DNA of 64,000 nt from Duganella radicis. GTDB lineage: Bacteria; Pseudomonadota; Gammaproteobacteria; Burkholderiales; Burkholderiaceae_D. A program made the translations under genes and the position numbers. Shown here in pieces: positions 53,121 to 61,778 of this stretch (its first letter is position 1; every line of letters starts with the position of its first letter). Under the pieces are notes generated by a model, which was not told where the DNA came from, made no database searches, and worked only from the letters and a program-made list of their open reading frames with translations. The stretch is taken from contig NZ_WNKY01000025.1 of assembly GCF_009720825.1 (NCBI RefSeq), positions 1 through 64,000 on the forward strand. The letters are read 5' to 3'.

Positions 53121-53885
53121 ATGACCAAGTTTCTCCAGTTTGGCCTGCTGTTTGCCGCGTTCTGTGCCCTGTTCGGCCGCGCGGACGCCGCCGATGACAC
53201 CGAAACCCGCTCGATTCCCATCGACGCCCGGGTGGTGCGGGTCAAGCTGGACGGCGTGATCGACCTCAAGCTGCGCCAGGGCGACGTGCCCTCGCTGCGG
53301 CTGATCGGCGAAAAGCGCTACCTGGAGAAACTGACCGCGTCGCAAAGCGGCGACACCTTGCATCTCGAAACCGAAGGGCGCGGGGTCAAGATCGGACGCG
53401 GCGCCGCCCGCGCCGAGCTGGTGTTGCCGGCCCTGCGCGAGGTGGTGTCGGAAGGCGTGGGCTCGACCGAGATCAATGGCTTCAGCGGCGAGGAACTGGA
53501 GCTGACCATGGATGGCGCCGGCAGCATGAAAGTCGTGTGCGACTACAAGGTGGTCAAGGCCAACCTCGGCGGCGTGGGCAGCATGAATCTGTGGGTGAGC
53601 GAGAACGAACATGCCGATCTGGACTTGCGCGGCGCCGGTTACATCACCCTGGGCGGACGCAGCAAGCTGCTCAAGGCCAATCTGGGCGGCGTGGGGGGAT
53701 TGAATGCGCAGCAGTTCCAGGCCGAGTCGGTGAATGTGGAGTTGAGCGGGCTGGGCAATGCGACCGTCACGGCCAAGGCCAACGCCACCCTGAACCTGAG
53801 CGGACTCGGCTCGGTCATTGTGTATGGCAAGCCTTTGAACCGTAATGTGAGTGTCGACGGTCTGGGCAAAGTCAGCTGGAAATAA
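53121..53885 (+). CDS. GIN-domain (DUF2807) secreted protein
   Basis: Encodes 254 residues from ATG 53121, which begins a signal peptide ending ADAADD and has GAGGA upstream; a longer frame from 53022 was rejected. The body is a right-handed beta-helix of repeated strands, with recurring LGGVGSMN, LRGAGYITLGG, LGGVGGLN and LSGLGSVIVYG units. This is the head GIN domain (DUF2807), a putative auto-transporter-like adhesin of unknown function. The next gene follows five bases later. Confidence 0.85.
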   Translation: MTKFLQFGLLFAAFCALFGRADAADDTETRSIPIDARVVRVKLDGVIDLKLRQGDVPSLRLIGEKRYLEKLTASQSGDTLHLETEGRGVKIGRGAARAELVLPALREVVSEGVGSTEINGFSGEELELTMDGAGSMKVVCDYKVVKANLGGVGSMNLWVSENEHADLDLRGAGYITLGGRSKLLKANLGGVGGLNAQQFQAESVNVELSGLGNATVTAKANATLNLSGLGSVIVYGKPLNRNVSVDGLGKVSWK

Positions 53886-53890
53886 TAACG

Positions 53891-54499
53891 ATGAAAAAAA
53901 TCATACTAGCGATAGCCCTCGGGTTCGGCTTGCAGCAAGCCGCGACGGCGGGGTTTGCCGAAGGGGCGACGGCGTACAACAGCAAGAACTACGCGGTGGC
54001 CTTGAAGGAAATACGGCCGCTGGCGCAAGCCGGGAATGCCGATGCCGAGCATCTGCTGGGCCTGATGTACTACATGGGCCGCGGCGTGCCGCAGGATTAC
54101 AAGCAGGCGCTGGAGTGGCACCGCAAGGCCGCGCAAAAGGGCAAGGCCGACGCGCAGTACGTGGTGGGCGCCATGTATTACACCGGCAACGCGGTGATCC
54201 AGGATCACAAGCAGGCGGTGTCGTGGTTCCGCAAGGCGGCCGAACAGGGCCATCCGGACGCGCAGCAGGTGCTGGGGCTGATGTACCGGTATCACATCGG
54301 CGGCATGCCGCAGGATAATGTGATCGCCTACATGCTGTGGAATCTGGCGGCGGCCAACGGCTCGGTCAACGCGGCCGAGCAGCGTTCGGCCGTGATCAAG
54401 ACCATGACCCAGGAACAGATCGAGGAGGGGCAGGCCTTGTCCTCCTCGTGGCGGCCGAACACGCCGCTGCCGCAAAAATCCCGCACGGGCGGCGGCTGA
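53891..54499 (+). CDS. Sel1-repeat (tetratricopeptide-like) secreted protein
   Basis: Encodes 202 residues with a signal peptide MKKIILAIALGFGLQQAATA. Three Sel1-like repeats are visible, each with an AEHLLGLMYYMGRGVPQDY-type pattern, at about residues 50-85, 86-121 and 122-160. Such repeats mediate protein interactions. The specific role is unknown. Probably cotranscribed with the GIN-domain gene. Confidence 0.88.
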   Translation: MKKIILAIALGFGLQQAATAGFAEGATAYNSKNYAVALKEIRPLAQAGNADAEHLLGLMYYMGRGVPQDYKQALEWHRKAAQKGKADAQYVVGAMYYTGNAVIQDHKQAVSWFRKAAEQGHPDAQQVLGLMYRYHIGGMPQDNVIAYMLWNLAAANGSVNAAEQRSAVIKTMTQEQIEEGQALSSSWRPNTPLPQKSRTGGG

Positions 54500-54544
54500 C
54501 GGCTGGAAGTCGTACAATCGCCCTTTATTTATAGAGGGCGAATC

Positions 54545-55525
54545 ATGCGCGCGATTGAAATCACCCACCCCGGCCCGGCCGATGTCCTGAAACCGTGCGA
54601 ACGCCCGATGCCAGCGGTCAAAGCCGGCGAAGTGTTGATTAAAGTGCACGCCGCCGGCGTCAACCGCCCGGACGTGTTCCAGCGCATGGGCAATTACGCC
54701 CCGCCGCCGGGCGCGTCCGACATCCCCGGCCTGGAAGTGGCCGGCGAAATCGTCGACGGCGACCTCGATTACACCACCCTCGATGTTGGCGACCAGGTCT
54801 GCGCCTTGGTGCAGGGAGGTGGCTACGCCGAGTATGTTGTTGCGCCCGTGCAGCAGGTTTTACCGGTCCCCAAAGGCTGGTCCATGCTGGAAGCGGCAAC
54901 AATTCCGGAAAATTACTTCACAGTCTGGAGCAACGTTTTTGACCGCGCCAAATTGCTTGGCGGCGAGACATTATTAGTGCAAGGCGGCAGCTCCGGGATC
55001 GGCGTGACGGCGATACAGCTGGCCTCGGCCATGGGCCACCGCGTGTTCGCCACCGCCGGCTCGGACGACAAAGTGGCGGCCTGCGTGGCGCTCGGCGCGG
55101 AGCGTGGCATCAACTATAAAACCGAGGATTTTGCCACCGTGGTCAAGTCGCTTACCAACGACCGCGGCGTCGACGTGATTCTGGACATGGTGGCCGGAGA
55201 CTACCTGCCACGCGAGCTTTCCTGCTTGGCGGACGATGGCCGCATCGCCATCATCGCCACCCTGGGCGGCGGCAAATCGACGCTGGACATGGGGCAGGTG
55301 CTGCGCCGCCGCCTGACCGTCACCGGCTCCACGCTGCGTCCGCGTTCGGCCGAATTCAAGGGCGCGATCGCGCGCCAGCTGAAGGAAAAAGTCTGGCCGA
55401 TGATGGCCGAACGCAAAGTCAAGCCGGTGATCCACACCGTTTTCCCGCTGGATCAGGCCGCCGCCGCGCATGCGCTGATGGAGTCCGGCAGCCATGTCGG
55501 AAAAATCATGTTACAGGTGATTTGA
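54545..55525 (+). CDS. NAD(P)H-quinone oxidoreductase (PIG3/QOR family)
   Basis: Encodes 326 residues of the medium-chain dehydrogenase/reductase superfamily without zinc ligands. AAGVNRPDVFQRMGNYAPPPGASDIPGLEVAGEI, the Rossmann motif LVQGGSSGIGVTAIQLA and the TGSTLRPRS segment match the PIG3-like quinone oxidoreductases. It probably reduces quinones with NADPH in the cytoplasm. A GAGGGCGA ribosome-binding site precedes ATG 54545. It lies upstream of tpiA, a common order in related genomes. Confidence 0.92.
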   Translation: MRAIEITHPGPADVLKPCERPMPAVKAGEVLIKVHAAGVNRPDVFQRMGNYAPPPGASDIPGLEVAGEIVDGDLDYTTLDVGDQVCALVQGGGYAEYVVAPVQQVLPVPKGWSMLEAATIPENYFTVWSNVFDRAKLLGGETLLVQGGSSGIGVTAIQLASAMGHRVFATAGSDDKVAACVALGAERGINYKTEDFATVVKSLTNDRGVDVILDMVAGDYLPRELSCLADDGRIAIIATLGGGKSTLDMGQVLRRRLTVTGSTLRPRSAEFKGAIARQLKEKVWPMMAERKVKPVIHTVFPLDQAAAAHALMESGSHVGKIMLQVI

Positions 55526-55593
55526 TAGCGATTTCATTGTAAAATGCGTAGTAAATTTACGGTTTTAGCTAGCCGGGGATTTCCTTTGCCTGT

Positions 55594-55623
55594 TTGACCG
55601 GCGCTTTTTTGGCGCGGTAAAAT
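55594..55623 (+). promoter_or_regulatory. Candidate sigma-70 promoter of tpiA
   Basis: TTGACC (55594-55599) and TAAAAT (55618-55623) are separated by 18 bases, about 30 bases upstream of the tpiA start codon. Both boxes differ from consensus by one base. The intervening GCGC-T6-GGCGC may itself form a small hairpin. Confidence 0.65.
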
Positions 55624-55651
55624 GGCGGGTTGATTAATTTTTAGGCTAGCT

Positions 55652-56398
55652 ATGCGTCGCAAACTCGTCATCGGTAACTGGAAAATGAACGGCAACCGCG
55701 CCGGTAACACGGCTCTGTTGTCCGGCATCGTTGCCGGCCTGAACGACTTCGGCGCCGACTGCGCCGTGTGTGTGCCTGCACCTTACCTGGCGCAGTGCCA
55801 GGCTGAACTGGCCGGCACGCCGGTGGCGTGGGGCGGTCAGGACGTGTCGGTGCACGCCTGCGGCGCTTATACTGGTGAAGTGTCGGCGGCCATGCTGCTG
55901 GACTTCGGTTCGACCTACGTGCTGTGCGGCCACTCCGAGCGCCGCGCTTATCATGGCGAGAGCAGCGAGCTGGTGGCGCAAAAGGCGGTGGCGGCGCTGG
56001 CGGCCGGCCTGACCCCGGTGGTGTGCTTCGGCGAAACGCTGGCGCAGCGCGAGGCGGAGCAGACCGAGGAGGTGATCTGCGCCCAGCTGCAAGCGGTGCT
56101 GGATGCGATCCAGCCGGAGCAGGTGGGCAAGCTGGTGCTGGCTTACGAGCCGGTGTGGGCGATCGGCACCGGCAAGACGGCGACGCCGCAAATCGCGCAA
56201 GACGCGCACCGCTTCCTGCGCGACTGCGTGGCGAAGAAGGATGCGGCGGCGGCGCAGAGTGTGCAAATTCTCTACGGCGGCAGTATGAAGCCGGAGAATG
56301 CAAAAGAATTGATGGTCCAGCCGGATATCGATGGCGGCCTGATTGGCGGGGCTGCATTAAAGGCGACTGATTTCCTCGGGATTATTCAGGCCGTTTAA
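55652..56398 (+). CDS. tpiA: Triosephosphate isomerase
   Basis: Encodes 248 residues of a complete TIM barrel. The catalytic Lys is in NWKMNGN (residue 13), the catalytic His in CGHSERR, and the catalytic Glu in AYEPVWAIGTGKTA. It interconverts dihydroxyacetone phosphate and glyceraldehyde-3-phosphate in glycolysis. Upstream of secG, the usual order in beta-proteobacteria. Confidence 0.97.
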   Translation: MRRKLVIGNWKMNGNRAGNTALLSGIVAGLNDFGADCAVCVPAPYLAQCQAELAGTPVAWGGQDVSVHACGAYTGEVSAAMLLDFGSTYVLCGHSERRAYHGESSELVAQKAVAALAAGLTPVVCFGETLAQREAEQTEEVICAQLQAVLDAIQPEQVGKLVLAYEPVWAIGTGKTATPQIAQDAHRFLRDCVAKKDAAAAQSVQILYGGSMKPENAKELMVQPDIDGGLIGGAALKATDFLGIIQAV

Positions 56399-56460
56399 TG
56401 CACTGATTTTAAGCAGTAGAAACAAAACGATACAAAACTTTTATTTTGGAATGGAATAAC

Positions 56461-56844
56461 ATGGGCAGCTTGTTCAATCTGGTTATCGTAGTGCAGGTGA
56501 TTTCCGCAATCGCCATTATTGGTCTGGTATTGCTGCAACACGGTAAGGGCGCCGACATGGGCGCGGCCTTCGGTTCCGGCGCCTCGGGCAGCCTGTTCGG
56601 CGCCACCGGCTCGTCGAACTTCATGTCCAAGTCGACCGGCGTGGCGGCGGCGATCTTCTTCAGCGCCACCCTGGCCCTGTCGTACATCACCACCCACCAG
56701 ACCAATAGTGTCAGCGGCGGCGTGATGGACAAGGCGATTCCTGCCGCGCCGGCCGCTCCAGCCGCGGCGCCCGCCGCAGCCCCGGCCGCACCAGCAGCGC
56801 CAGCCGCTTCGACCCCGGCTCCTGCAAACTCGATCCCAAAGTAA
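56461..56844 (+). CDS. secG: Preprotein translocase subunit SecG
   Basis: Encodes 127 residues from ATG 56461 with GGAATGGAATAAC upstream. Two membrane helices (about 5-22 and 55-74) flank the conserved QHGKGADMGAAFGSGASGSLFGATGSSNF-type loop. A C-terminal Ala/Pro-rich tail of about 40 residues extends it. SecG stabilises the SecYEG channel for protein export. Confidence 0.96.
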   Translation: MGSLFNLVIVVQVISAIAIIGLVLLQHGKGADMGAAFGSGASGSLFGATGSSNFMSKSTGVAAAIFFSATLALSYITTHQTNSVSGGVMDKAIPAAPAAPAAAPAAAPAAPAAPAASTPAPANSIPK

Positions 56845-56977
56845 TATAATCTTGCAGTAAATTGGTCGTTGTTGATAAATAATTAAGTTGTTTGCACATT
56901 GTTTTAGCAGTATCTTAGCGATGGCAAAAATAGTTAAAGATTTATCGTGTTTCTTCTTGTTTTGACGCAATACGGGA

Positions 56978-57006
56978 TTAACAACCGCGTGAAAACGAAG
57001 TAAAAT
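56978..57006 (+). promoter_or_regulatory. Candidate promoter of the tRNA-Leu gene
   Basis: TTAACA (56978-56983) and TAAAAT (57001-57006) are spaced by 17 bases and lie 11 bases before the first base of the tRNA. Both boxes are one base off consensus. The rest of the 173-base gap after secG shows nothing else I can support. Confidence 0.65.
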
Positions 57007-57017
57007 AACGGCCTTAT

Positions 57018-57102
57018 GCCGACGTGGTGAAATTGGTAGACACGCTATCTTGAGGGGGTAGTGGCGCAAGCTGTACGAGTTCGAGTCTCGTCGTCGGCAC
57101 CA
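57018..57102 (+). tRNA. tRNA-Leu (GAG anticodon)
   Basis: 85 bases starting GCCGACG and ending CGTCGGC-A-CCA, a perfect 7-bp acceptor stem with an encoded CCA. The D arm reads GGTGAAATTGGTAGACACG. The anticodon loop CTTGAGG carries GAG (decodes CUC/CUU). A long type II variable arm (about GTAGTGGCGCAAGCTGT) and T arm GAGTTCGAGTCTC follow, as expected for leucine. Confidence 0.96.
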
Positions 57103-57110
57103 GAACATAG

Positions 57111-57142
57111 GCCAGCAAGGGTGGTACCAAGCTGGCTTTTTT
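57111..57142 (+). terminator. Probable terminator after tRNA-Leu
   Basis: GCCAGC (57111-57116) pairs with GCTGGC (57131-57136), followed by six T residues. The 14-base loop is long, with a possible 3-bp inner stem (GGT/ACC). It separates the tRNA from the nuo operon. Confidence 0.6.
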
Positions 57143-57262
57143 ACGAGGATGTGTCGTTCGATCCTGGTCTTAGCAGTCATACGATTGGGGCGAACGTTAA
57201 GCGCACCGCAAAACACCGCGATGTGTCCTTTCAACTGACCGTTCAACATAAGCTCATCAATC

Positions 57263-57622
57263 GTGAACCTCGAAAATTATCTCCCCGTTCTCCTGTTTAT
57301 CCTCGTCGGTCTCGGCGTAGGCATCGCTCCCCAAGTGCTGGGCCACATCCTGGGCCCGAAAAAGCCTGACGCGGCAAAACTGTCCCCGTATGAATGCGGC
57401 TTCGAAGCCTTCGAAGACGCGCGCATGAAATTCGACGTGCGTTACTACCTCGTCGCAATTCTCTTTATTTTGTTCGATCTGGAAACGGCATTCTTCTTCC
57501 CGTGGGGCGTATCCATGCGCGAACTGGGCTGGCAGGGTTTCGTGACGATGATGGTGTTCATCGCCGAATTCGTGGTCGGTTTTTGGTATATCTGGAAGAA
57601 AGGTGCCCTTGATTGGGAATAA
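57263..57622 (+). CDS. nuoA: NADH-quinone oxidoreductase subunit A
   Basis: Encodes 119 residues from GTG 57263. Three membrane helices are seen, with the conserved loop SPYECGFEAFEDARMKFDVRYYLVAILFILFDLETAF-type region between TM1 and TM2. Part of the proton-pumping membrane arm of complex I at the junction with the hydrophilic arm. First gene of the nuo operon; nuoB starts four bases after its stop. Confidence 0.96.
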   Translation: MNLENYLPVLLFILVGLGVGIAPQVLGHILGPKKPDAAKLSPYECGFEAFEDARMKFDVRYYLVAILFILFDLETAFFFPWGVSMRELGWQGFVTMMVFIAEFVVGFWYIWKKGALDWE

Positions 57623-57625
57623 GCC

Positions 57626-58102
57626 ATGGCTATTGAAGGCGTATTAAACGAAGGTTTCATCACCACCTCGGCCGACAAGCTGATCAACTGGGCGCGCACG
57701 GGTTCGATGTTCCCGATGACGTTCGGTCTGGCCTGCTGCGCGGTTGAAATGATGCACGTGGGCGCAGCCCGTTACGACATGGACCGCTTCGGCGTCGTGT
57801 TCCGTCCATCGCCACGTCAGTCCGACGTGATGATCGTGGCCGGCACGCTGTGCAACAAGATGGCGCCCGCCCTGCGCAAGGTCTACGACCAGATGCCGGA
57901 GCCGCGCTGGGTTATCTCGATGGGTTCCTGCGCCAACGGCGGCGGCTACTATCACTACTCCTACTCCGTGGTTCGCGGCTGCGACCGCATCGTGCCGGTC
58001 GACGTGTACGTGCCAGGCTGTCCTCCAACTGCTGAAGCCCTGCTGTACGGCATCATGCAATTGCAGAACAAGATCAAGCGCACCAACACCATCGCACGCT
58101 AA
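57626..58102 (+). CDS. nuoB: NADH-quinone oxidoreductase subunit B
   Basis: Encodes 158 residues. The N2 [4Fe-4S] cluster ligands are in GLACCAVEMMHV (the adjacent cysteines), GSCANGGG and VPGCPPTAEAL. N2 is the last cluster before ubiquinone. No N-terminal membrane helix, as usual for bacterial NuoB. Confidence 0.97.
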   Translation: MAIEGVLNEGFITTSADKLINWARTGSMFPMTFGLACCAVEMMHVGAARYDMDRFGVVFRPSPRQSDVMIVAGTLCNKMAPALRKVYDQMPEPRWVISMGSCANGGGYYHYSYSVVRGCDRIVPVDVYVPGCPPTAEALLYGIMQLQNKIKRTNTIAR

Positions 58103-58119
58103 CGGGGGCGCTACAAGAA

Positions 58120-58710
58120 ATGACTACTCAACTGGAAAAACTCCAAACCGCCCTCGGCACTGCCCTGGGCGATCGCGTTACTACGGTCGTTGCGCTGGGC
58201 GAGATCACCCTCACGGTGAAGGCCGCCGACTACTACGGCGTGATGCAGACCCTGCGCGATGACAAGTCGCTGGGCTTCGATCAGGCGATCGACCTGTGCG
58301 GCGTGGACTACATGAACTATGGCGACGGCGCCTGGGACGGCCAGCGTTTCGCCGCCGTCATCCACCTGCTGTCGGTCAAGCACAACTGGCGCGTGCGCGT
58401 GCGCGCGTTCTGCGCCGACGACGACATGCCGCTGCTGCCATCGATCACGCCGCTGTGGCGCGCGATGAACTGGTACGAGCGCGAAGCGTTCGACATGTAC
58501 GGCATCCTGTTCGAAAACCACAACGACCTGCGCCGCATCCTGACCGACTACGGTTTCATCGGCCACCCGTTCCGCAAAGACTTCCCGGTGTCGGGCTACG
58601 TCGAGATGCGCTACGACCCCGAGCAGAAGCGCGTGATCTACCAGCCGGTCACGATCGAGCCGCGTGAAAACGTGCCGCGCGTGATCCGCGAAGAAAACTA
58701 CGGGAAGTAA
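58120..58710 (+). CDS. nuoC: NADH-quinone oxidoreductase subunit C
   Basis: Encodes 196 residues of the 30-kDa complex I subunit, with the signature WYEREAFDMYGILFENHNDLRRILTDYGFIGHPFRKDFP in conserved order (WYEREAFDMYG, GHPFRKDFPVSG). It is separate from NuoD here, unlike the NuoCD fusion of E. coli. It packs against NuoD in the hydrophilic arm. Confidence 0.97.
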   Translation: MTTQLEKLQTALGTALGDRVTTVVALGEITLTVKAADYYGVMQTLRDDKSLGFDQAIDLCGVDYMNYGDGAWDGQRFAAVIHLLSVKHNWRVRVRAFCADDDMPLLPSITPLWRAMNWYEREAFDMYGILFENHNDLRRILTDYGFIGHPFRKDFPVSGYVEMRYDPEQKRVIYQPVTIEPRENVPRVIREENYGK

Positions 58711-58714
58711 GAAC

Positions 58715-59968
58715 ATGGCAGAAATTAAGAACTACACCCTGAACTTCGGTCCGCAACACCCGGCCGCGCACGGCGTGCTGCGTCTGGTGCTGGAGCTGGA
58801 CGGCGAGGTGATCCAGCGCGCCGACCCGCACATCGGCCTGCTGCACCGCGGCACCGAAAAGCTGGCGGAACAGAAGACCTACCTGCAATCGGTCCCCTAC
58901 ATGGACCGTCTGGACTACGTGTCGATGATGTGCAACGAGCACGCCTACGTGATGGCGATCGAGAAGCTGCTGGGCATCGATGTCCCGCTGCGCGCACAGT
59001 ACATCCGCGTGATGTTCGACGAAATGACCCGCATCCTGAACCACCTGATGTGGCTGGGCGCGCACGCGCTGGACGTCGGCGCCATGGGCCCGTTCCTGTA
59101 CTGCTTCCGCGACCGCGAAGACCTGTTCGACTGCTACGAAGCGGTGTCGGGCGCGCGCATGCACGCGGCGTACTATCGTCCGGGCGGCGTCTACCGCGAC
59201 CTGCCGGATGCGATGCCGCAGCACAAGCCATCGATCATCCGTTCGGCCAAGGCCATCGACAAGCTCAACGAAGACCGCCAGGGTTCGATGCTGGACTTCA
59301 TCGAAGCCTTCACCAACCGGTTCCCGACCTACGTCGACGAATACGAAACCCTGCTGACCGACAACCGTATCTGGAAACAGCGTACCGTCGGCATCGGCGT
59401 GGTGGCGCCGGAAGACGCGCTGGCCATGGGCTTCACCGGCGCCATGCTGCGCGGCTCGGGCATCCAGTGGGACCTGCGCAAGCACCAGCCGTACGAAGTG
59501 TACGACCTGATGGACTTCGATATCCCGATCGGCACCAACGGCGACTGCTACGACCGCTACCTGGTGCGCGTGGAAGAACTGCGCCAGTCGAACCGCATCA
59601 TCAAGCAGTGCGTTGAATGGCTGCGCAACAACCCGGGTCCCGTCATGACCAGCAACCGCAAGGTGGCGCCGCCATCGCGCGTGGACATGAAGACCAACAT
59701 GGAATCGCTGATCCACCACTTCAAGCTGTTCACCGAGGGCTTCCACGTGCCGCCGGGCGAAGCGTACAGCGCGGTGGAGCATCCGAAGGGCGAATTCGGC
59801 GTCTACCTGATGTCCGACGGCGCCAACAAGCCATACCGCGTGAAACTGCGCGCTCCAGACTACGCACACTTGCAGTCGCTGGATGAAATGGCGCGTGGCC
59901 ACATGATTGCCGACGCTGTGACCATCATTGGCACGCAAGACATCGTGTTCGGCAGTATTGACCGCTAA
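58715..59968 (+). CDS. nuoD: NADH-quinone oxidoreductase subunit D
   Basis: Encodes 417 residues of the 49-kDa subunit that, with NuoB, forms the quinone-binding cavity. NFGPQHPAAHGVLRLVLELDGE near the N-terminus includes the quinone-site His, and the C-terminus ends DIVFGSIDR. It derives from the large subunit of [NiFe] hydrogenase but lacks the metal-binding cysteines. Four bases separate it from nuoC. Confidence 0.97.
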   Translation: MAEIKNYTLNFGPQHPAAHGVLRLVLELDGEVIQRADPHIGLLHRGTEKLAEQKTYLQSVPYMDRLDYVSMMCNEHAYVMAIEKLLGIDVPLRAQYIRVMFDEMTRILNHLMWLGAHALDVGAMGPFLYCFRDREDLFDCYEAVSGARMHAAYYRPGGVYRDLPDAMPQHKPSIIRSAKAIDKLNEDRQGSMLDFIEAFTNRFPTYVDEYETLLTDNRIWKQRTVGIGVVAPEDALAMGFTGAMLRGSGIQWDLRKHQPYEVYDLMDFDIPIGTNGDCYDRYLVRVEELRQSNRIIKQCVEWLRNNPGPVMTSNRKVAPPSRVDMKTNMESLIHHFKLFTEGFHVPPGEAYSAVEHPKGEFGVYLMSDGANKPYRVKLRAPDYAHLQSLDEMARGHMIADAVTIIGTQDIVFGSIDR

Positions 59969-59985
59969 GTCCGAGAGGCAAAAGA

Positions 59986-60465
59986 ATGTTGTTATCTGAG
60001 CAGTGCTACAAAAAAATCGATCGCGAACTGGCCAAGTACCCAGACGATCAGCGCCAGTCGGCCGTGATGGCCGCGCTGGCCCACGCGCAAGTGGAGCTGG
60101 GCTGGGTGTCGCCGGAAACCATGCAGGAACTGGCCGACTACATCCGCATGCCGGCCATCGCCGTGCAGGAAGTCGCGACTTTCTACAATATGTACAACCT
60201 GAAGCCGGTCGGCAAGCACAAGATCACCGTGTGCACCAACCTGCCTTGCGCCCTGTCGGGCGGCGAGCGCGCGGCGCACCACCTGAAGCAGAAGCTGGGC
60301 ATCGACTACCGTGACACCACGGCGGACGGCGAGTTCACGCTGATGGAAGGCGAGTGCATGGGCGCCTGCGGCGACGCACCGGTGCTGCTGGTGAACAACC
60401 ACCGCATGTGCAGCTTCATGACCAACGATAAAATCGACTCCCTGGTGGAGGAATTGAAGAAATGA
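59986..60465 (+). CDS. nuoE: NADH-quinone oxidoreductase subunit E
   Basis: Encodes 159 residues of the 24-kDa thioredoxin-like subunit. The N1a [2Fe-2S] ligands are in VCTNLPCALSGG and GECMGACGDAP. It partners NuoF in the NADH dehydrogenase module. The stop overlaps the nuoF start by four bases. Confidence 0.97.
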   Translation: MLLSEQCYKKIDRELAKYPDDQRQSAVMAALAHAQVELGWVSPETMQELADYIRMPAIAVQEVATFYNMYNLKPVGKHKITVCTNLPCALSGGERAAHHLKQKLGIDYRDTTADGEFTLMEGECMGACGDAPVLLVNNHRMCSFMTNDKIDSLVEELKK

Positions 60466-61757
60466 CGTCACTCCACAACCGTCACATCGATCCAGTCATT
60501 CTCGCCGGCCTCGACGGCGAGAATTGGCATTTGGAAGACTACGTCAAGCGCGGCGGCTACAGCGCCCTGCGCCGTATCATCGAAGAAAAAATCACCCCGG
60601 AACAGATCATCGCCGACCTGAAAGCGTCGTCGCTGCGCGGCCGTGGTGGCGCGGGTTTCCCTACCGGCCTGAAGTGGAGCTTCATGCCGCGCCAGTTCCC
60701 GGGCCAGAAGTACCTGGTATGTAACTCAGATGAGGGCGAGCCGGGCACTTTCAAGGATCGCGACATCCTGCGCTACAACCCGCACGCGCTGATCGAAGGC
60801 ATGGCCATCGGCGCCTACGCCATGGGCATCACCGTCGGCTACAACTACATCCACGGCGAGATCTTCGAGGTCTACACCCGCTTTGAAGAAGCGCTGGAAG
60901 AAGCCCGCAAGGCCGGCTTCCTGGGCGACAAGATCATGGGCAGCGAGTTCAGCTTCCAGCTGCACGCGCACCACGGTTATGGCGCTTACATCTGCGGCGA
61001 GGAAACCGCGCTGCTGGAATCGCTGGAAGGCAAGAAAGGCCAGCCGCGCTTCAAGCCGCCGTTCCCTGCGTCGTTCGGCCTGTACGGCAAGCCGACCACC
61101 ATCAACAACACCGAGACTTTCGCCGCCGTCCCGTTCATCCTGAACATGGGCCCGGAAAAGTACCTGGCGATCGGCCGTCCCAACAACGGCGGCTCGAAGA
61201 TCTTCTCGATCTCGGGCGACGTTGAGCGTCCGGGCAATTACGAAGTCCCGCTGGGCACCCCGTTCGCCAAACTGCTGGAACTGGCAGGCGGCATGCGCGG
61301 CGGTAAGAAGATCAAGGCGGTCATCCCTGGCGGTTCCTCCGCGCCAGTGGTGCGCGGCGAGATCATGATGCAAACCGACCTCGACTACGATTCGATCGCC
61401 AAAGCCGGTTCGATGCTGGGTTCGGGCGCGGTCATCGTCATGGACGAGACCCGCTGCATGGTCAAGGCCATGGAACGCCTGGCGTACTTCTACTTTGAAG
61501 AGTCGTGCGGCCAGTGCACCCCATGCCGCGAAGGTACTGGCTGGATGTACCGCATGATCCACCGTATCGAAAACGGTCAGGGCCGCCCGTCGGACCTGGA
61601 CGTGTTGAACTCGGTTTGCGACAACATCCAGGGCCGCACGATTTGCGCGCTGGGCGACGCGGCGGCTATGCCTATGCGTGCGTTCATCAAGCAATTCCGC
61701 GAAGAATTTGAACACCACATCGAGCACAAGCAATGCTGCGTGCCCGCTTACATCTAA
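60462..61757 (+). CDS. nuoF: NADH-quinone oxidoreductase subunit F
   Basis: Encodes 431 residues of the 51-kDa NADH- and FMN-binding subunit. The FMN/NADH site is seen in SSLRGRGGAGFPTGLKWSF and NSDEGEPGTFKDRD. The N3 [4Fe-4S] ligands are in ESCGQCTPCREGTGW and a later Cys in GRTICALGDAAAMP. It accepts electrons from NADH and passes them to NuoE and NuoG clusters. Confidence 0.97.
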   Translation: MTSLHNRHIDPVILAGLDGENWHLEDYVKRGGYSALRRIIEEKITPEQIIADLKASSLRGRGGAGFPTGLKWSFMPRQFPGQKYLVCNSDEGEPGTFKDRDILRYNPHALIEGMAIGAYAMGITVGYNYIHGEIFEVYTRFEEALEEARKAGFLGDKIMGSEFSFQLHAHHGYGAYICGEETALLESLEGKKGQPRFKPPFPASFGLYGKPTTINNTETFAAVPFILNMGPEKYLAIGRPNNGGSKIFSISGDVERPGNYEVPLGTPFAKLLELAGGMRGGKKIKAVIPGGSSAPVVRGEIMMQTDLDYDSIAKAGSMLGSGAVIVMDETRCMVKAMERLAYFYFEESCGQCTPCREGTGWMYRMIHRIENGQGRPSDLDVLNSVCDNIQGRTICALGDAAAMPMRAFIKQFREEFEHHIEHKQCCVPAYI

Positions 61758-61778
61758 GCGTCACAGGTAACGATCACC

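Noticed and set aside
50432..53269. A 945-codon open frame antisense to the GH20 gene
   Set aside because: The sense strand has an intact GH20 with catalytic residues; the antisense product is His/Arg-rich with no domain.
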